This document shows, piece after piece, positions 8,531 to 17,425 of a DNA stretch of 61,552 nucleotides (the first letter of the stretch is position 1; each line of letters opens with the position of its first letter). Source of the DNA: a virus. A program made the position numbers and the translations under genes. The notes below the pieces were generated by a model. That model was not told where the DNA came from and did no database searches. It saw only the letters and a list, made by a program, of their open reading frames with translations. The stretch lies in the IMG/VR virus record IMGVR_UViG_3300029258_003188, positions 1-61,552 of that record; one strand, written 5' to 3'.

Positions 8531-9090
8531 TTTGTATTCTCCCTTGTATTTTTCATCTCGGTTTTGATGCTGCTTACCAAGTTTTGATAAGAATCTCTAA
8601 ATGGGTAGAAGTTAACATTAATCGTCTTTTCTCCTCTAACTTCTATTTTTATTTTTTCTGGGATAACGGTGATGCCCTGGCCTGATTTAGAATCTTCAGC
8701 TTGAGGCACACGGAGAATGTTCAATTTTTCTCTGGCTCTACGCTTGTAACCTAGGCAAAAAGTGTAAGCCGGGAAATCTTGGACAAGTTTTTGATACAAT
8801 GCAGACTTAACATTGAGAATTCTCCTGTCTACTGTGCACCCACTTTCTATATCTGTTCCTATAAGCTCACAGACAAACCCATTAGTATAGGCTTTTTGTA
8901 AGATGTCGTCTATGCATGTTGATGTTTTTAAGATAAGGGCGAGATTTCTATAATCATTTCCGGATTGATTACTAACCCCTATTTCCGAAGCTGTAGGAGA
9001 GATAATCGCCTTTGATACTAGTGCAGGGGGACCATCTTTGGTTACGTATGTAGGCTCATAGGTCAAGACTGGGATTTCTCCTGTGATCAT
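8527..9090 (-). CDS. Hypothetical protein of the ubiquitin-like operon
   Basis: 187 residues, not recognised. It is mixed alpha/beta, with four cysteines spread out and a C-terminal part rich in beta strands (KIKIEVRGEKTINVNFYPF). It lies 13 bases downstream of the reverse transcriptase and overlaps the E2-like gene by 4 bases, so all are one transcript. It could correspond to another PRTRC component (for example protein E or F), but I cannot see shared motifs. Confidence 0.6.
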   Translation of the reverse strand: MITGEIPVLTYEPTYVTKDGPPALVSKAIISPTASEIGVSNQSGNDYRNLALILKTSTCIDDILQKAYTNGFVCELIGTDIESGCTVDRRILNVKSALYQKLVQDFPAYTFCLGYKRRAREKLNILRVPQAEDSKSGQGITVIPEKIKIEVRGEKTINVNFYPFRDSYQNLVSSIKTEMKNTRENTK

Positions 9091-9103
9091 TATTTTTGTC
9101 TCC

Positions 9104-10033
9104 TTATTGTGCTATTTTATCCAGGAATTTATTTGTGCCTTTGCTAAGGCGTAGGCGGTTATGGTGTGCGGCTCCCAACTTACCGTTTGAACTTTCATAC
9201 GTCAGTTTGTCAGAGATTGAATTTGCCCATGCAATAAGGCCGTCTTTGGTTGCTTCATCGCATTCGTTAATGTGGTTCAAAATTTCAGCCCTGCGCCACC
9301 TTGGTATGGAAACGTCGATTGCATCGTCATTAAAGGAGCAGACTAGTCCCATTACCTTGAGATGTGATCTTACGTTTATTTTCCTGGTTTTTTTCTTGTT
9401 GATAGCATACCCATAATCATTCATGATATAGTTGATTAGAGGCACACTCTCCCTAAAGTTATCTTCGTTATTGAACAAAATAAAATAATCATCAGCATAT
9501 CTTTCTAGCCTCAAAACTTTGTCACACAAACCGTGGACAAGCCTCCGGTCTAGATGCTCAGAGGCTAGTGAGCTGATAACCGGAGAGCTTGGAGATCCGG
9601 TAGGAAGACGACCATTATAGAAACAAATCTTGATTAGTTTATCAACCAGCTCCTCATCAAATCGTCTAATCAACATCTCCTTCTTAAACATATCTGAGGT
9701 TGTATTTTGGAAAAAGTCTTTGATGTCTACTCGGTAGAATACTGGGTTTTCTGGGAATGAATCATTAGTTTGATTAATACCATTCATAATAGAAAAGACA
9801 GCATCCAGATAGCATCTACCTTTGGAAAAAGCTTTATTCAACGTGGGGGTATAAACTTTAGTCAAATACTTAGAGATAATCTTTTGGACAGTGGCTAACC
9901 CTTCATTAGGAATTTCAAGCTTCCTAATCTTACCGTTGGATTGCTTAAACTTAGATATTCTATAGGAAATAAAGGTAGGCGGTATTTCCCAGTTTAGAAT
10001 CTCTGTGAACTTTTTCGGGACTTTTTTGCTCAT
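9104..10033 (-). CDS. Reverse transcriptase (retron/group II-like fold)
   Basis: 309 residues, only slightly larger than a bare RT domain. Motifs in order: FYRVDIKDFFQNTT (RT2), LPTGSPSSPVISSLA (RT4), LERYADDYFILF (RT5, catalytic YADD), INKKKTRK (RT6) and LKVMGLV (RT7). It starts with AAAGGAGGAA nine bases before the ATG, from a GGTATAAG promoter candidate at 10101-10108. It is the first gene of the operon that ends with the ubiquitin-like protein. No msr/msd-like RNA fits in the 70-base leader, and no template repeat is visible, so neither retron nor DGR can be claimed. Confidence 0.9.
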   Translation of the reverse strand: MSKKVPKKFTEILNWEIPPTFISYRISKFKQSNGKIRKLEIPNEGLATVQKIISKYLTKVYTPTLNKAFSKGRCYLDAVFSIMNGINQTNDSFPENPVFYRVDIKDFFQNTTSDMFKKEMLIRRFDEELVDKLIKICFYNGRLPTGSPSSPVISSLASEHLDRRLVHGLCDKVLRLERYADDYFILFNNEDNFRESVPLINYIMNDYGYAINKKKTRKINVRSHLKVMGLVCSFNDDAIDVSIPRWRRAEILNHINECDEATKDGLIAWANSISDKLTYESSNGKLGAAHHNRLRLSKGTNKFLDKIAQ

Positions 10034-10062
10034 TTTGTGTCTATTCCTCCTTTCATGAAACT

Positions 10063-13000
10063 ATGTTAAACTTACTAAGGAAAAGTTTTATAGCGAAATA
10101 CTTATACCATAATTTTATGACAGATAAAGTAAGGAATATAATCTCATATGAGAGTAATTATGAGGAACTAACTAAATCAGCTTTAGATTCTTACAAATCC
10201 CTTTTCCCTATAGAAACAATCAAAACTAAACTGGAGCTCCAAGATATTTGGGTTGATGATAATCTTAATGCCGAAGATTACTCAGCTCAAAAAGAAATTA
10301 AGGGGCAGAGGGGAAGCTGGACAGTTCCTATATACGGAAAGTTTAATCTAGTAGATAAGAGTACAGGCAAAGTTATTGAAAAGGTAAATAAATATAAGAT
10401 TAGTGACCTGCCTAAAGTGACCCCAAGGAACACATTCATTTGGAAAGGTGTTGAATATCAATCAGTTAACCTGCTTAGAAGAAAGCCTGGGGTTTATCTT
10501 AGAAAAAAGGAGTCTAATGAGGTTGAGGCTTTCTTTAATTTAGCTAAAGGGTTGAATTTTAAGTTTACGTATGACCCCTCAGATAGAAAATTTTCTGTTT
10601 TGTTTGGGACTAGAAGGATACCGGGATACTCATTATTAAAAGCTTTGGATGTACCTGATTCCCAGCTTAAGAGTGTGTGGGGAGATGAAGTCTATGCATC
10701 TAATTATAAAGAAGATGTATCTAAAGATATAGATAGAATTTACAATGTTGTTTTTAGAAAACCTATGTCCAGCAAGGAGGAAGCTAAGGAAGCTTTAAAG
10801 GAATACTTTTCTAAAACTGAGCTAGATCCTAATGTAGCTAAAGCTTTTATTAAGAAATCATACAAGAATGTTTCTCCGAGTGCTCTTGTTGATACAACAG
10901 TTGAGTCCTTGAATATTGCTAGAGGCAAATCTAAGCCATTGAATTCTGAATCATTATTTTTTAAAAGCTTTCATACGATGGAGGATTTTGTTAATGAATC
11001 GTTTAAGCAAGAAGGAAAGGAAATCCAAAGGAAGCTAAAGAGAAATCTATCTTTTAAGAAGGATCTAAATGATATCCTATATAGGCCAGCATTAGCGTCA
11101 CCAATTAAACGTCTATTCAGTCTTAATGTCGTTAGAACCCCAGAGCAAACTAATCCTCTACATATTCTTGATGAAACAATGAAGACTACTATTTTAGGTG
11201 AAGGCGGGATTCAAGACGAGCATCAGATAACTCTAGCTATGAGGGACATAGACCATACCAGCACTGGTTTCATTGATCCTATTCAAACTCCGGAGGGAAG
11301 CTCTGTAGGCATCATAAATTTTTTAACATTAGCTAGTGGAAAACGTGGGACTGAGATTGTTACTCCGTTCAAGGACATAAAAACAAATAAGATAGCAGAT
11401 TATAGTCCGGCTCAAATGGTAGATAAGGTTATATTGTTTCCTGGACAAACTGGAAGCACTAAGCTTAAGGCTATGAAGAACGGTGAAGTTCTGTATACTG
11501 ATCGTAAAAATGCTGACTTCGAATTCCCGGCTAGTGACCAGATATTTGGGGCGTCGTCTAACATGATACCGTTTCTACATTCTATCGGTGGTGGGCGTGC
11601 AGGGATTGCTTCTCGTTTCAGTTCCCAAGCAATTAGCCTTGTTAACCGAGAAAAACCTTTAGTAGCCGCTGCCATCGAAGGAAAACCTGTTACCCAGCTT
11701 TTTGGAGATGCTATTATTGAGAAAGCTCCAGTGTCGGGCAAAGTTTCTAGGGTAGGAAAAGATTTCATTGAGATTACTGACAATAAAGGTAAGAAACATA
11801 AATCTTTCTTCTACAAAGATTTTTATCTGAATGATAAGAATTATCTTGATAGTACCCCTGTTGTGTCAGAAGGTGATCAAGTTAAAGCTGGTGATCAGTT
11901 AGTAGAGCTTAATTATACCAAGGATGGGCAGCTAGCCTTAGGAACTAATCTCAAAGTTGGATATTTACCGTACTACGGTTTGAATGAACTTGATTCTATG
12001 GTAATTAGTGAAACAGCTTCTAAAAAATTAACATCTGAGCATGTTTATCAGTTTGACATCGAGCTAGACGAGGACTTACACACCAACTTGCAAAAGTACT
12101 CATCTTTGTATCCTAGCAGATTAAATAAAGATCAAAAAGAAAAATTAGATGCTAATGGAGTAGTCCAAGTTGGAGCTAAAGTTGAGCCGGGGGATACTAT
12201 TGCAGCATTGTTGAAGTACAGAAAGGATACACCCGAGGACCTGATTCTAGGCAGATTAAGTAGAGGCTTGGTTAATAGGTTTAAAGACCACTCGCTTAAG
12301 TGGGATAGAGTTGAACCTGGCGTAGTTTCAGATGTAGTGGTTGGGAAAAAGCATATTTCGATTTTTATTAAGTCTCAAGAACCTGCTAGGATTGCTGACA
12401 AGCTCAGTAATCTTTCTGCCGGTAAAGGAACAATAGGAGCTATTATACCAGATGACCAAATGCCTAAAGATAAAGAAGGTAATCCCCTTGAGATCTTACT
12501 GCCTCCAGCTGGAGTTATATCCAGACTAAATCCTTCTCAGCTTTATGAAACTATGGCTGGGAAAATTGCAAAGAAAATTGGCAAGCAGATTTTAGTTAAT
12601 AACTTCGAACCAAAAAACCAGTTTGAAGAAATTAACAAGATGATGAAGAAGTACAATGTATCTGACACTGAAACACTAATAGACCCTAAGACTAACAAGG
12701 AAATTAAAGATGTATTTACTGGTAACCAATACTTTTATAAGCTTAAGCACCAAGCCTTAGATAAAGCTTCGTCTAGATATAAGGGGGTGTACTCTGTACT
12801 GGATCAGCCTGTCAGGGGTGGTGCCGAAGGAAGTAAAAGCTTAGATGCTTTAACTTATTATTCTTTATTGTCGCATGGGGCAACATCATTCATCAAGGAT
12901 GTTATGCAGAAAAGTGAGAAGAATGATGACTTGTGGAGGGCGATCGAACTAGGGGAAACTCTCCCAGCCCCAAAGCCTACATTTGCCTACGATACATTCC

Positions 13001-16000
13001 AAGGGTATCTGAAGGCCATGGGTGTGAATCTTCAAAAACAAGGAAGAGAATTAAAGCTTCTACCGTTAACAAATAAAAACATCAAAGAAATGAGCAATGG
13101 TAAAATAGAAAAGGGGAAGATGCTAGACCGCAACCTCAGACCTGAGAAGGGTGGTCTATTTGATCCTGTTAAGACTGGTGGTCTTTTAGGTTCAGCTGAG
13201 AAATGGACGCATGTAGAGCTTAACGAGCCTCTCCCCAACCCAATCATGGAAAAGCCTATTACTGGTTTGCTAGGATTGACTGAAGCTTCTTACAATAAAA
13301 TAGTGGATGGAACATTATTTATAACCAGAGAAGGTTCAATCGTAGACAAAAGTACCCCTGGGGCGATAACTGGAGGAAAAGCTATCGAGAGACTTCTATC
13401 TAAAGTTGATTTAGATAAGGAGTACAAAGTAGCTTTGGAAGAAGCTAAAGGTAAAACTGGTTCTGATTTAGATAAGATAAACAGAAAGCTTAGATCAATT
13501 AGATCGTTAAAAACTCTAGGAATTAAAAATCCTGCTGATGCTTATATACTAAAGAATGTTCCTGTCATTCCCCCAAAAATGAGACCAATTTATCCTTTAC
13601 CGGATGGATCACTAGAAACATCTGATTTTAACTATCTGTATAGAGACATTATCCTGACAAATAATTTACTTAAGGAGTCTAAGGATTTAGAAGTTCCGGA
13701 AGCTCAGGAAAGGGATCTGAGGAATAATTTATATAGAAGCATAAAAGCTTTATATGGACTTGGTGACCCTATCTCAGGCTATTATCACAAGAAAACTGGG
13801 ATTCTTCCTATGATAACAGGGAGCTCACCCAAAGAGGGTTATTTCCAAAGCAAGCTACTAAGTAAAGAACAGGATTTAGTCGGCCGGTCAGTTATTATTC
13901 CTTCTGAAGATTTACATACAGATGAGGTCGGAATCCCAGAAAGATTAGCTTGGAATTTATTCAAGCCTTTCGTTGTTAGAGAATATACATCTAGAGGCTA
14001 CAGCCCCATTGAAGCCGTCCAAAAAATAGACAGTAGAGACCCGGAATCAAGGCGGTTTTTAGAGATGACAATGGATAAGCATCCAGTCTTACTTAATCGA
14101 GCACCCTCCTTGCATCGCTTTAGCATCATGGCGTTTAAGCCTAAGCTCAGTGAAGGGGAGGGGATGAAGATTAATCCTCTAGTTGCTACTGGATTTAATG
14201 CTGATTTTGACGGTGACGCTATGACTATTCATGTTCCGTTTTCCAATGAAGCTATTAAAGAAGCTTATACTATGCTCCCATCACAACATGTGATTAACCC
14301 TTCAACTGGAAAGTTTATGCTGATACCGCAAGAGGAATCTATGGCTGGAATTTATAAGCTAAGCTTAACTGCTGAAGGCAGAAAGAAACTAAACAGTGTA
14401 CTTCCAGCTTCTTATTATATTACTGAACCAATCAACAAAGGAAAGTTACAAAAGCTACTAACTGAAATAAGTGAGAAAGATCCATCTTCAGGAGCTATTA
14501 TAGCGGATAGTCTCAAGAAACTAGGAGATGAATACGCATATTCATCCGGGTACTCCTTCAAGTTTGAGGATTTAAGGCCAATAAAAAGGCCGGATCTTGT
14601 CGATAAATATATGACTAAAGTACATAAAACTGAGGATTTAAATGTGCGAGTTTCTCTTCTGCAACAGCTGACTACTGAACTAGATGCTAATCTACTAAAG
14701 AACAAATCTAATATGTTTGTTGAACAAACTTTAGCTGGAGTTAAGGGCAAGCTTGGAAATGCTAGGCAGATACTAACATCACCAGTAATGACACAGGATA
14801 TTGATGGGGCTCCGGTTCCAATCTTTATTGAGAAATCATATTCGGAAGGGTTATCCTTACCCGACTATATTGTAGCTAGTCAAGGTGCTAGAAAGGGTCT
14901 AGTTGATAAGGGGATTGAAGTAGCTGAACCTGGGAAGCTAGCTAAAGAGTTTGCTGCGGCAGGATTAGATTACAAAGTCACAGAAAAAGATTGCGGAGCC
15001 ACCCGTGGGTTGGTTCTCCCGATTAACAACCAAGACGTGCTCGATCGCTATTTAGCCGCTCCAGTTCACGTTGGAGGTAAGACTATAGCCAAAAGGAATC
15101 AGTTGGTAGATCCTGAACTAGTGCAGTTACTAAAGAAAAATAAGGTTACTAGTATAGAAGTTAGATCCCCGCTTTATTGTAAATCAGTATCTGGATCTTG
15201 CAGCATGTGTGCTGGGTTAGGTGCGGATGGACAAGCACCTAATGTAGGTGATTACTACGGAGTTTTTGCAGCCCAGGCACTTAGCGAGCCAGCTACCCAA
15301 GCAGCTTTATCTACTCCTCATAAAGGCGGTGTAGCCGGTACTGGATCCCCAGATTCAGGTTTAACTGGTTTAACCAAGATAAGAACATTACTAGAGATGC
15401 CTAAGAACTTTGCTGGCCAGGCAACCGTTGCTGAAAATAGTGGGGTAGTAAAAAGAGTCACTCAAACACCAGACTTGACTGAAATAGAGGTAGATGACAC
15501 CATGTACTCACTTCCTGGAAATACAGCAGTAGAGGTTAAAGAGGGTGACGCTGTAGCTAGAGGGTCACGATTAACGACCGGGTTAATTAATCCTAATGAT
15601 GTTTACAGGACTAAAGGGCTGCCTGAGATGAGAAATTACTTACGTGATGAGTTGCTAAATGCCTATAGATCAGAAGGAATACCAGTACGTTCTAACGTAG
15701 TAGAGAGTGTTGTGGCGGCGACAACTAAAGCTGGAGTAGTTAGGGATCCAGGCGATTCAGAATTCCTTCCAGGAGATTTTATTAGGATAGCTCAAGCTGA
15801 AGCTGAGAATGAAAAAAAAGAGCTTGAGCTTGATGTCTCGTCAGCTACAGGAAGAACTTTGATGGAGAACATCGGTCCAATTAGAGCTGGAACAGAAATA
15901 GATAATAAGATATCCAGAGAGCTTAAAGCCAACGGAGTAAAGAAAGTAAGGGTCAAACCAAATCCTATTCAGTACGATCCCTTTATCAGGGGGATTAGTC

Positions 16001-16143
16001 AAATACCACTAGCTAAAGAAGATTTTATGTCACGTTTAGGATATAGAGAACTTAAAAACACTATAGAGGAGGGGGTAGCTAGAGGATGGACATCAGATCT
16101 GGATGGGTACTCTCCTATACCACAATATATAACATCAGCTTAG
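10063..16143 (+). CDS. Fused beta-beta-prime DNA-dependent RNA polymerase
   Basis: 2026 residues. The first 1000 align with RpoB: NLLRRKPGVYL (cf. RSPGVYF), FIDPIQTPEGSSVG, GTNLKVGYLPYYGLNELDSM, LSAGKGTIGAIIP. From about 1025 it is RpoC-like: GGLFDPVK, VLLNRAPSLHRF, the metal-binding NADFDGDAM (1379-1387), a zinc motif CKSVSGSCSMC, and AAQALSEPATQAALSTPHKGG. The beta-prime N-terminal zinc ribbon is missing, and the total is well below the roughly 2750 residues of E. coli beta plus beta-prime. With the sigma factor at 48.5 kb it should make a phage transcription enzyme. ATG 10063 and ATG 10117 both lack a ribosome site, so the start is uncertain. No alpha or omega gene is seen. Confidence 0.97.
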   Translation: MLNLLRKSFIAKYLYHNFMTDKVRNIISYESNYEELTKSALDSYKSLFPIETIKTKLELQDIWVDDNLNAEDYSAQKEIKGQRGSWTVPIYGKFNLVDKSTGKVIEKVNKYKISDLPKVTPRNTFIWKGVEYQSVNLLRRKPGVYLRKKESNEVEAFFNLAKGLNFKFTYDPSDRKFSVLFGTRRIPGYSLLKALDVPDSQLKSVWGDEVYASNYKEDVSKDIDRIYNVVFRKPMSSKEEAKEALKEYFSKTELDPNVAKAFIKKSYKNVSPSALVDTTVESLNIARGKSKPLNSESLFFKSFHTMEDFVNESFKQEGKEIQRKLKRNLSFKKDLNDILYRPALASPIKRLFSLNVVRTPEQTNPLHILDETMKTTILGEGGIQDEHQITLAMRDIDHTSTGFIDPIQTPEGSSVGIINFLTLASGKRGTEIVTPFKDIKTNKIADYSPAQMVDKVILFPGQTGSTKLKAMKNGEVLYTDRKNADFEFPASDQIFGASSNMIPFLHSIGGGRAGIASRFSSQAISLVNREKPLVAAAIEGKPVTQLFGDAIIEKAPVSGKVSRVGKDFIEITDNKGKKHKSFFYKDFYLNDKNYLDSTPVVSEGDQVKAGDQLVELNYTKDGQLALGTNLKVGYLPYYGLNELDSMVISETASKKLTSEHVYQFDIELDEDLHTNLQKYSSLYPSRLNKDQKEKLDANGVVQVGAKVEPGDTIAALLKYRKDTPEDLILGRLSRGLVNRFKDHSLKWDRVEPGVVSDVVVGKKHISIFIKSQEPARIADKLSNLSAGKGTIGAIIPDDQMPKDKEGNPLEILLPPAGVISRLNPSQLYETMAGKIAKKIGKQILVNNFEPKNQFEEINKMMKKYNVSDTETLIDPKTNKEIKDVFTGNQYFYKLKHQALDKASSRYKGVYSVLDQPVRGGAEGSKSLDALTYYSLLSHGATSFIKDVMQKSEKNDDLWRAIELGETLPAPKPTFAYDTFQGYLKAMGVNLQKQGRELKLLPLTNKNIKEMSNGKIEKGKMLDRNLRPEKGGLFDPVKTGGLLGSAEKWTHVELNEPLPNPIMEKPITGLLGLTEASYNKIVDGTLFITREGSIVDKSTPGAITGGKAIERLLSKVDLDKEYKVALEEAKGKTGSDLDKINRKLRSIRSLKTLGIKNPADAYILKNVPVIPPKMRPIYPLPDGSLETSDFNYLYRDIILTNNLLKESKDLEVPEAQERDLRNNLYRSIKALYGLGDPISGYYHKKTGILPMITGSSPKEGYFQSKLLSKEQDLVGRSVIIPSEDLHTDEVGIPERLAWNLFKPFVVREYTSRGYSPIEAVQKIDSRDPESRRFLEMTMDKHPVLLNRAPSLHRFSIMAFKPKLSEGEGMKINPLVATGFNADFDGDAMTIHVPFSNEAIKEAYTMLPSQHVINPSTGKFMLIPQEESMAGIYKLSLTAEGRKKLNSVLPASYYITEPINKGKLQKLLTEISEKDPSSGAIIADSLKKLGDEYAYSSGYSFKFEDLRPIKRPDLVDKYMTKVHKTEDLNVRVSLLQQLTTELDANLLKNKSNMFVEQTLAGVKGKLGNARQILTSPVMTQDIDGAPVPIFIEKSYSEGLSLPDYIVASQGARKGLVDKGIEVAEPGKLAKEFAAAGLDYKVTEKDCGATRGLVLPINNQDVLDRYLAAPVHVGGKTIAKRNQLVDPELVQLLKKNKVTSIEVRSPLYCKSVSGSCSMCAGLGADGQAPNVGDYYGVFAAQALSEPATQAALSTPHKGGVAGTGSPDSGLTGLTKIRTLLEMPKNFAGQATVAENSGVVKRVTQTPDLTEIEVDDTMYSLPGNTAVEVKEGDAVARGSRLTTGLINPNDVYRTKGLPEMRNYLRDELLNAYRSEGIPVRSNVVESVVAATTKAGVVRDPGDSEFLPGDFIRIAQAEAENEKKELELDVSSATGRTLMENIGPIRAGTEIDNKISRELKANGVKKVRVKPNPIQYDPFIRGISQIPLAKEDFMSRLGYRELKNTIEEGVARGWTSDLDGYSPIPQYITSA
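10101..10108 (-). promoter_or_regulatory. GGTATAAG phage promoter candidate for the RT to ubiquitin-like operon
   Basis: Reads TGGTATAAG on minus. The ATG of the reverse transcriptase is 68 bases downstream. The site lies inside the first codons assigned to the RNA polymerase gene on plus, between its two candidate starts. Confidence 0.6.
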
Positions 16144-16149
16144 AAGCGA

Positions 16150-16395
16150 CTAGTCAAATGGAGCCTCTTCTAAAAGACCGATCATGAGTGAGTCTACTGT
16201 GTCCAAGCGTTTTTTAACATACTCGGAAAAGGCGGGTGACGGTTTGAATTTTTTCAAACTACTATTTAGGTTATCCTTATCCACAACGAAAATGTTACGC
16301 TTGAATTTCAAACGCTTAAATGATTTAAGGAAGGTTTCATCTTTAGGTGAAACTTTAACGTTTATTTTGATAGGTACTAATACAAATGCATTCAC
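16150..16395 (-). CDS. Small basic hypothetical protein (GTG start)
   Basis: 81 residues from GTG 16395, chosen because AGAAAGGAGAAATTA lies directly upstream; an upstream in-frame ATG at 16446 has no site and would overlap the promoter. The protein is Lys/Phe-rich (SFKRLKFKRNIFVV). It is convergent with the RNA polymerase gene and driven by its own GGTATAAG promoter candidate. Function unknown; a small basic protein could bind RNA polymerase or nucleic acid. Confidence 0.6.
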   Translation of the reverse strand: MNAFVLVPIKINVKVSPKDETFLKSFKRLKFKRNIFVVDKDNLNSSLKKFKPSPAFSEYVKKRLDTVDSLMIGLLEEAPFD

Positions 16396-16432
16396 TAATT
16401 TCTCCTTTCTAAAACTTGTTGATGATACTAAA

Positions 16433-16440
16433 CTTATACC
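16433..16440 (-). promoter_or_regulatory. GGTATAAG phage promoter candidate, minus strand of divergent pair
   Basis: TGGTATAAG on minus, 38 bases before the GTG at 16395. It is back to back with a plus-strand GGTATAAAG 14 bases away. Confidence 0.55.
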
Positions 16441-16453
16441 AGCCAATTTAACT

Positions 16454-16462
16454 GGTATAAAG
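16454..16462 (+). promoter_or_regulatory. GGTATAAAG promoter candidate for baseplate gene
   Basis: TGGTATAAAG, one base longer than the common octamer, 35 bases before the ATG at 16497. With the minus copy at 16433 it forms a near-palindrome CTTATACC...GGTATAAAG. Confidence 0.45.
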
Positions 16463-16496
16463 CCGATAATATAAGGGAGGTAATGAGGGAGAGGTA

Positions 16497-17411
16497 ATGG
16501 TTTATTCTGGGACAGTTTTTGCAGTTTATAAAGACGGATCTTTCCAAGTAATTCTTGATGATGAAAGAATAGTTGATAATGTAGTGCCTTTGTCGGTAGC
16601 AGCTAGAAGAGGCGAGGGGGTGTTTAGCATCCCAGCAGAAGGTGATCGCTGTGTTATTTTTTTTGATAGTAAACGTAAGCCTTATGCACTATTTTCTTTT
16701 CTAGAAATAATGAAAGATGATGGTACTATGTCTCTTTCACCCAATTATCCTAAGTACAAAAATGACTCCCCAAATCTAAGATCGAAAGATTTTTGGGTTG
16801 GAAGTGATTCTAAGTATATATGTGTAAGATCAGCTGGAAGTATAGAAATAAAAGCTTCACCCAGTTGTGGTATAGTACTTAGTCCAGCTGGTCAGTTTTT
16901 AAGCATTAACGATTCTGAGTTTGAGCACTATTCAACCGGAATGGTAATTTCTCATACAGTTAATTCGATCACAGGGATGAAACATCTAGAAGAATATCAA
17001 GATACTACTGGTGTTCCTACTGGAAAATTTTATGAATATATTGTTAAAGATATACTAGGATTAGAGAAAGCAAGCCTAAAGGTTGACAAATTAGGGTTCA
17101 TTGAATTAAAATTAGGACAAGTGAGCGTTTATCTTAACACAGCTGAAGTAAGAGTAAATGTTAATGAACCGGCAAACACAAGTATCGCAGTTGATTTTAT
17201 AGGAAATGTTGAGGTTAAGACAAACGGAATGGCAACAATTGATGGCAGCTTGATAAAAATAGGAGATAAGGCTTCTAGCCACGCTATCAAGGGAGAAGAT
17301 TTGATTAGTTATCTGTACACACATACACACTCGCACCCGACAGGACCCACTGGCCCACCGATTACGCCACCGCCTTTTTCTTTGTTAGCTACAAAAACAT
17401 TAGTTGAGTAA
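16497..17411 (+). CDS. Baseplate/tail spike hub protein (gpV/gp5-like)
   Basis: 304 residues. The N-terminus (YSGTVFAVYKDGSFQVIL to GDRCVIFF) looks like the OB-fold of phage gpV/gp5 proteins, the middle is beta-rich, and the C-terminus THTHSHPTGPTGPPITPPPF is the His/Pro/Gly-rich sheath typical of baseplate spikes. It opens the plus-strand virion cluster. Contractile-tail phages use this protein as the hub under the membrane-piercing tip. GGGAGG and GAGGGAGAGG precede the ATG. Confidence 0.75.
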   Translation: MVYSGTVFAVYKDGSFQVILDDERIVDNVVPLSVAARRGEGVFSIPAEGDRCVIFFDSKRKPYALFSFLEIMKDDGTMSLSPNYPKYKNDSPNLRSKDFWVGSDSKYICVRSAGSIEIKASPSCGIVLSPAGQFLSINDSEFEHYSTGMVISHTVNSITGMKHLEEYQDTTGVPTGKFYEYIVKDILGLEKASLKVDKLGFIELKLGQVSVYLNTAEVRVNVNEPANTSIAVDFIGNVEVKTNGMATIDGSLIKIGDKASSHAIKGEDLISYLYTHTHSHPTGPTGPPITPPPFSLLATKTLVE

Positions 17412-17425
17412 AGGAGAAAGCTAAA

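Noticed and set aside
9104-10062. Retron with msr-msd RNA upstream of the RT
   Set aside because: Only about 70 bases of leader exist before the divergent polymerase gene, with no inverted repeat of the needed kind.
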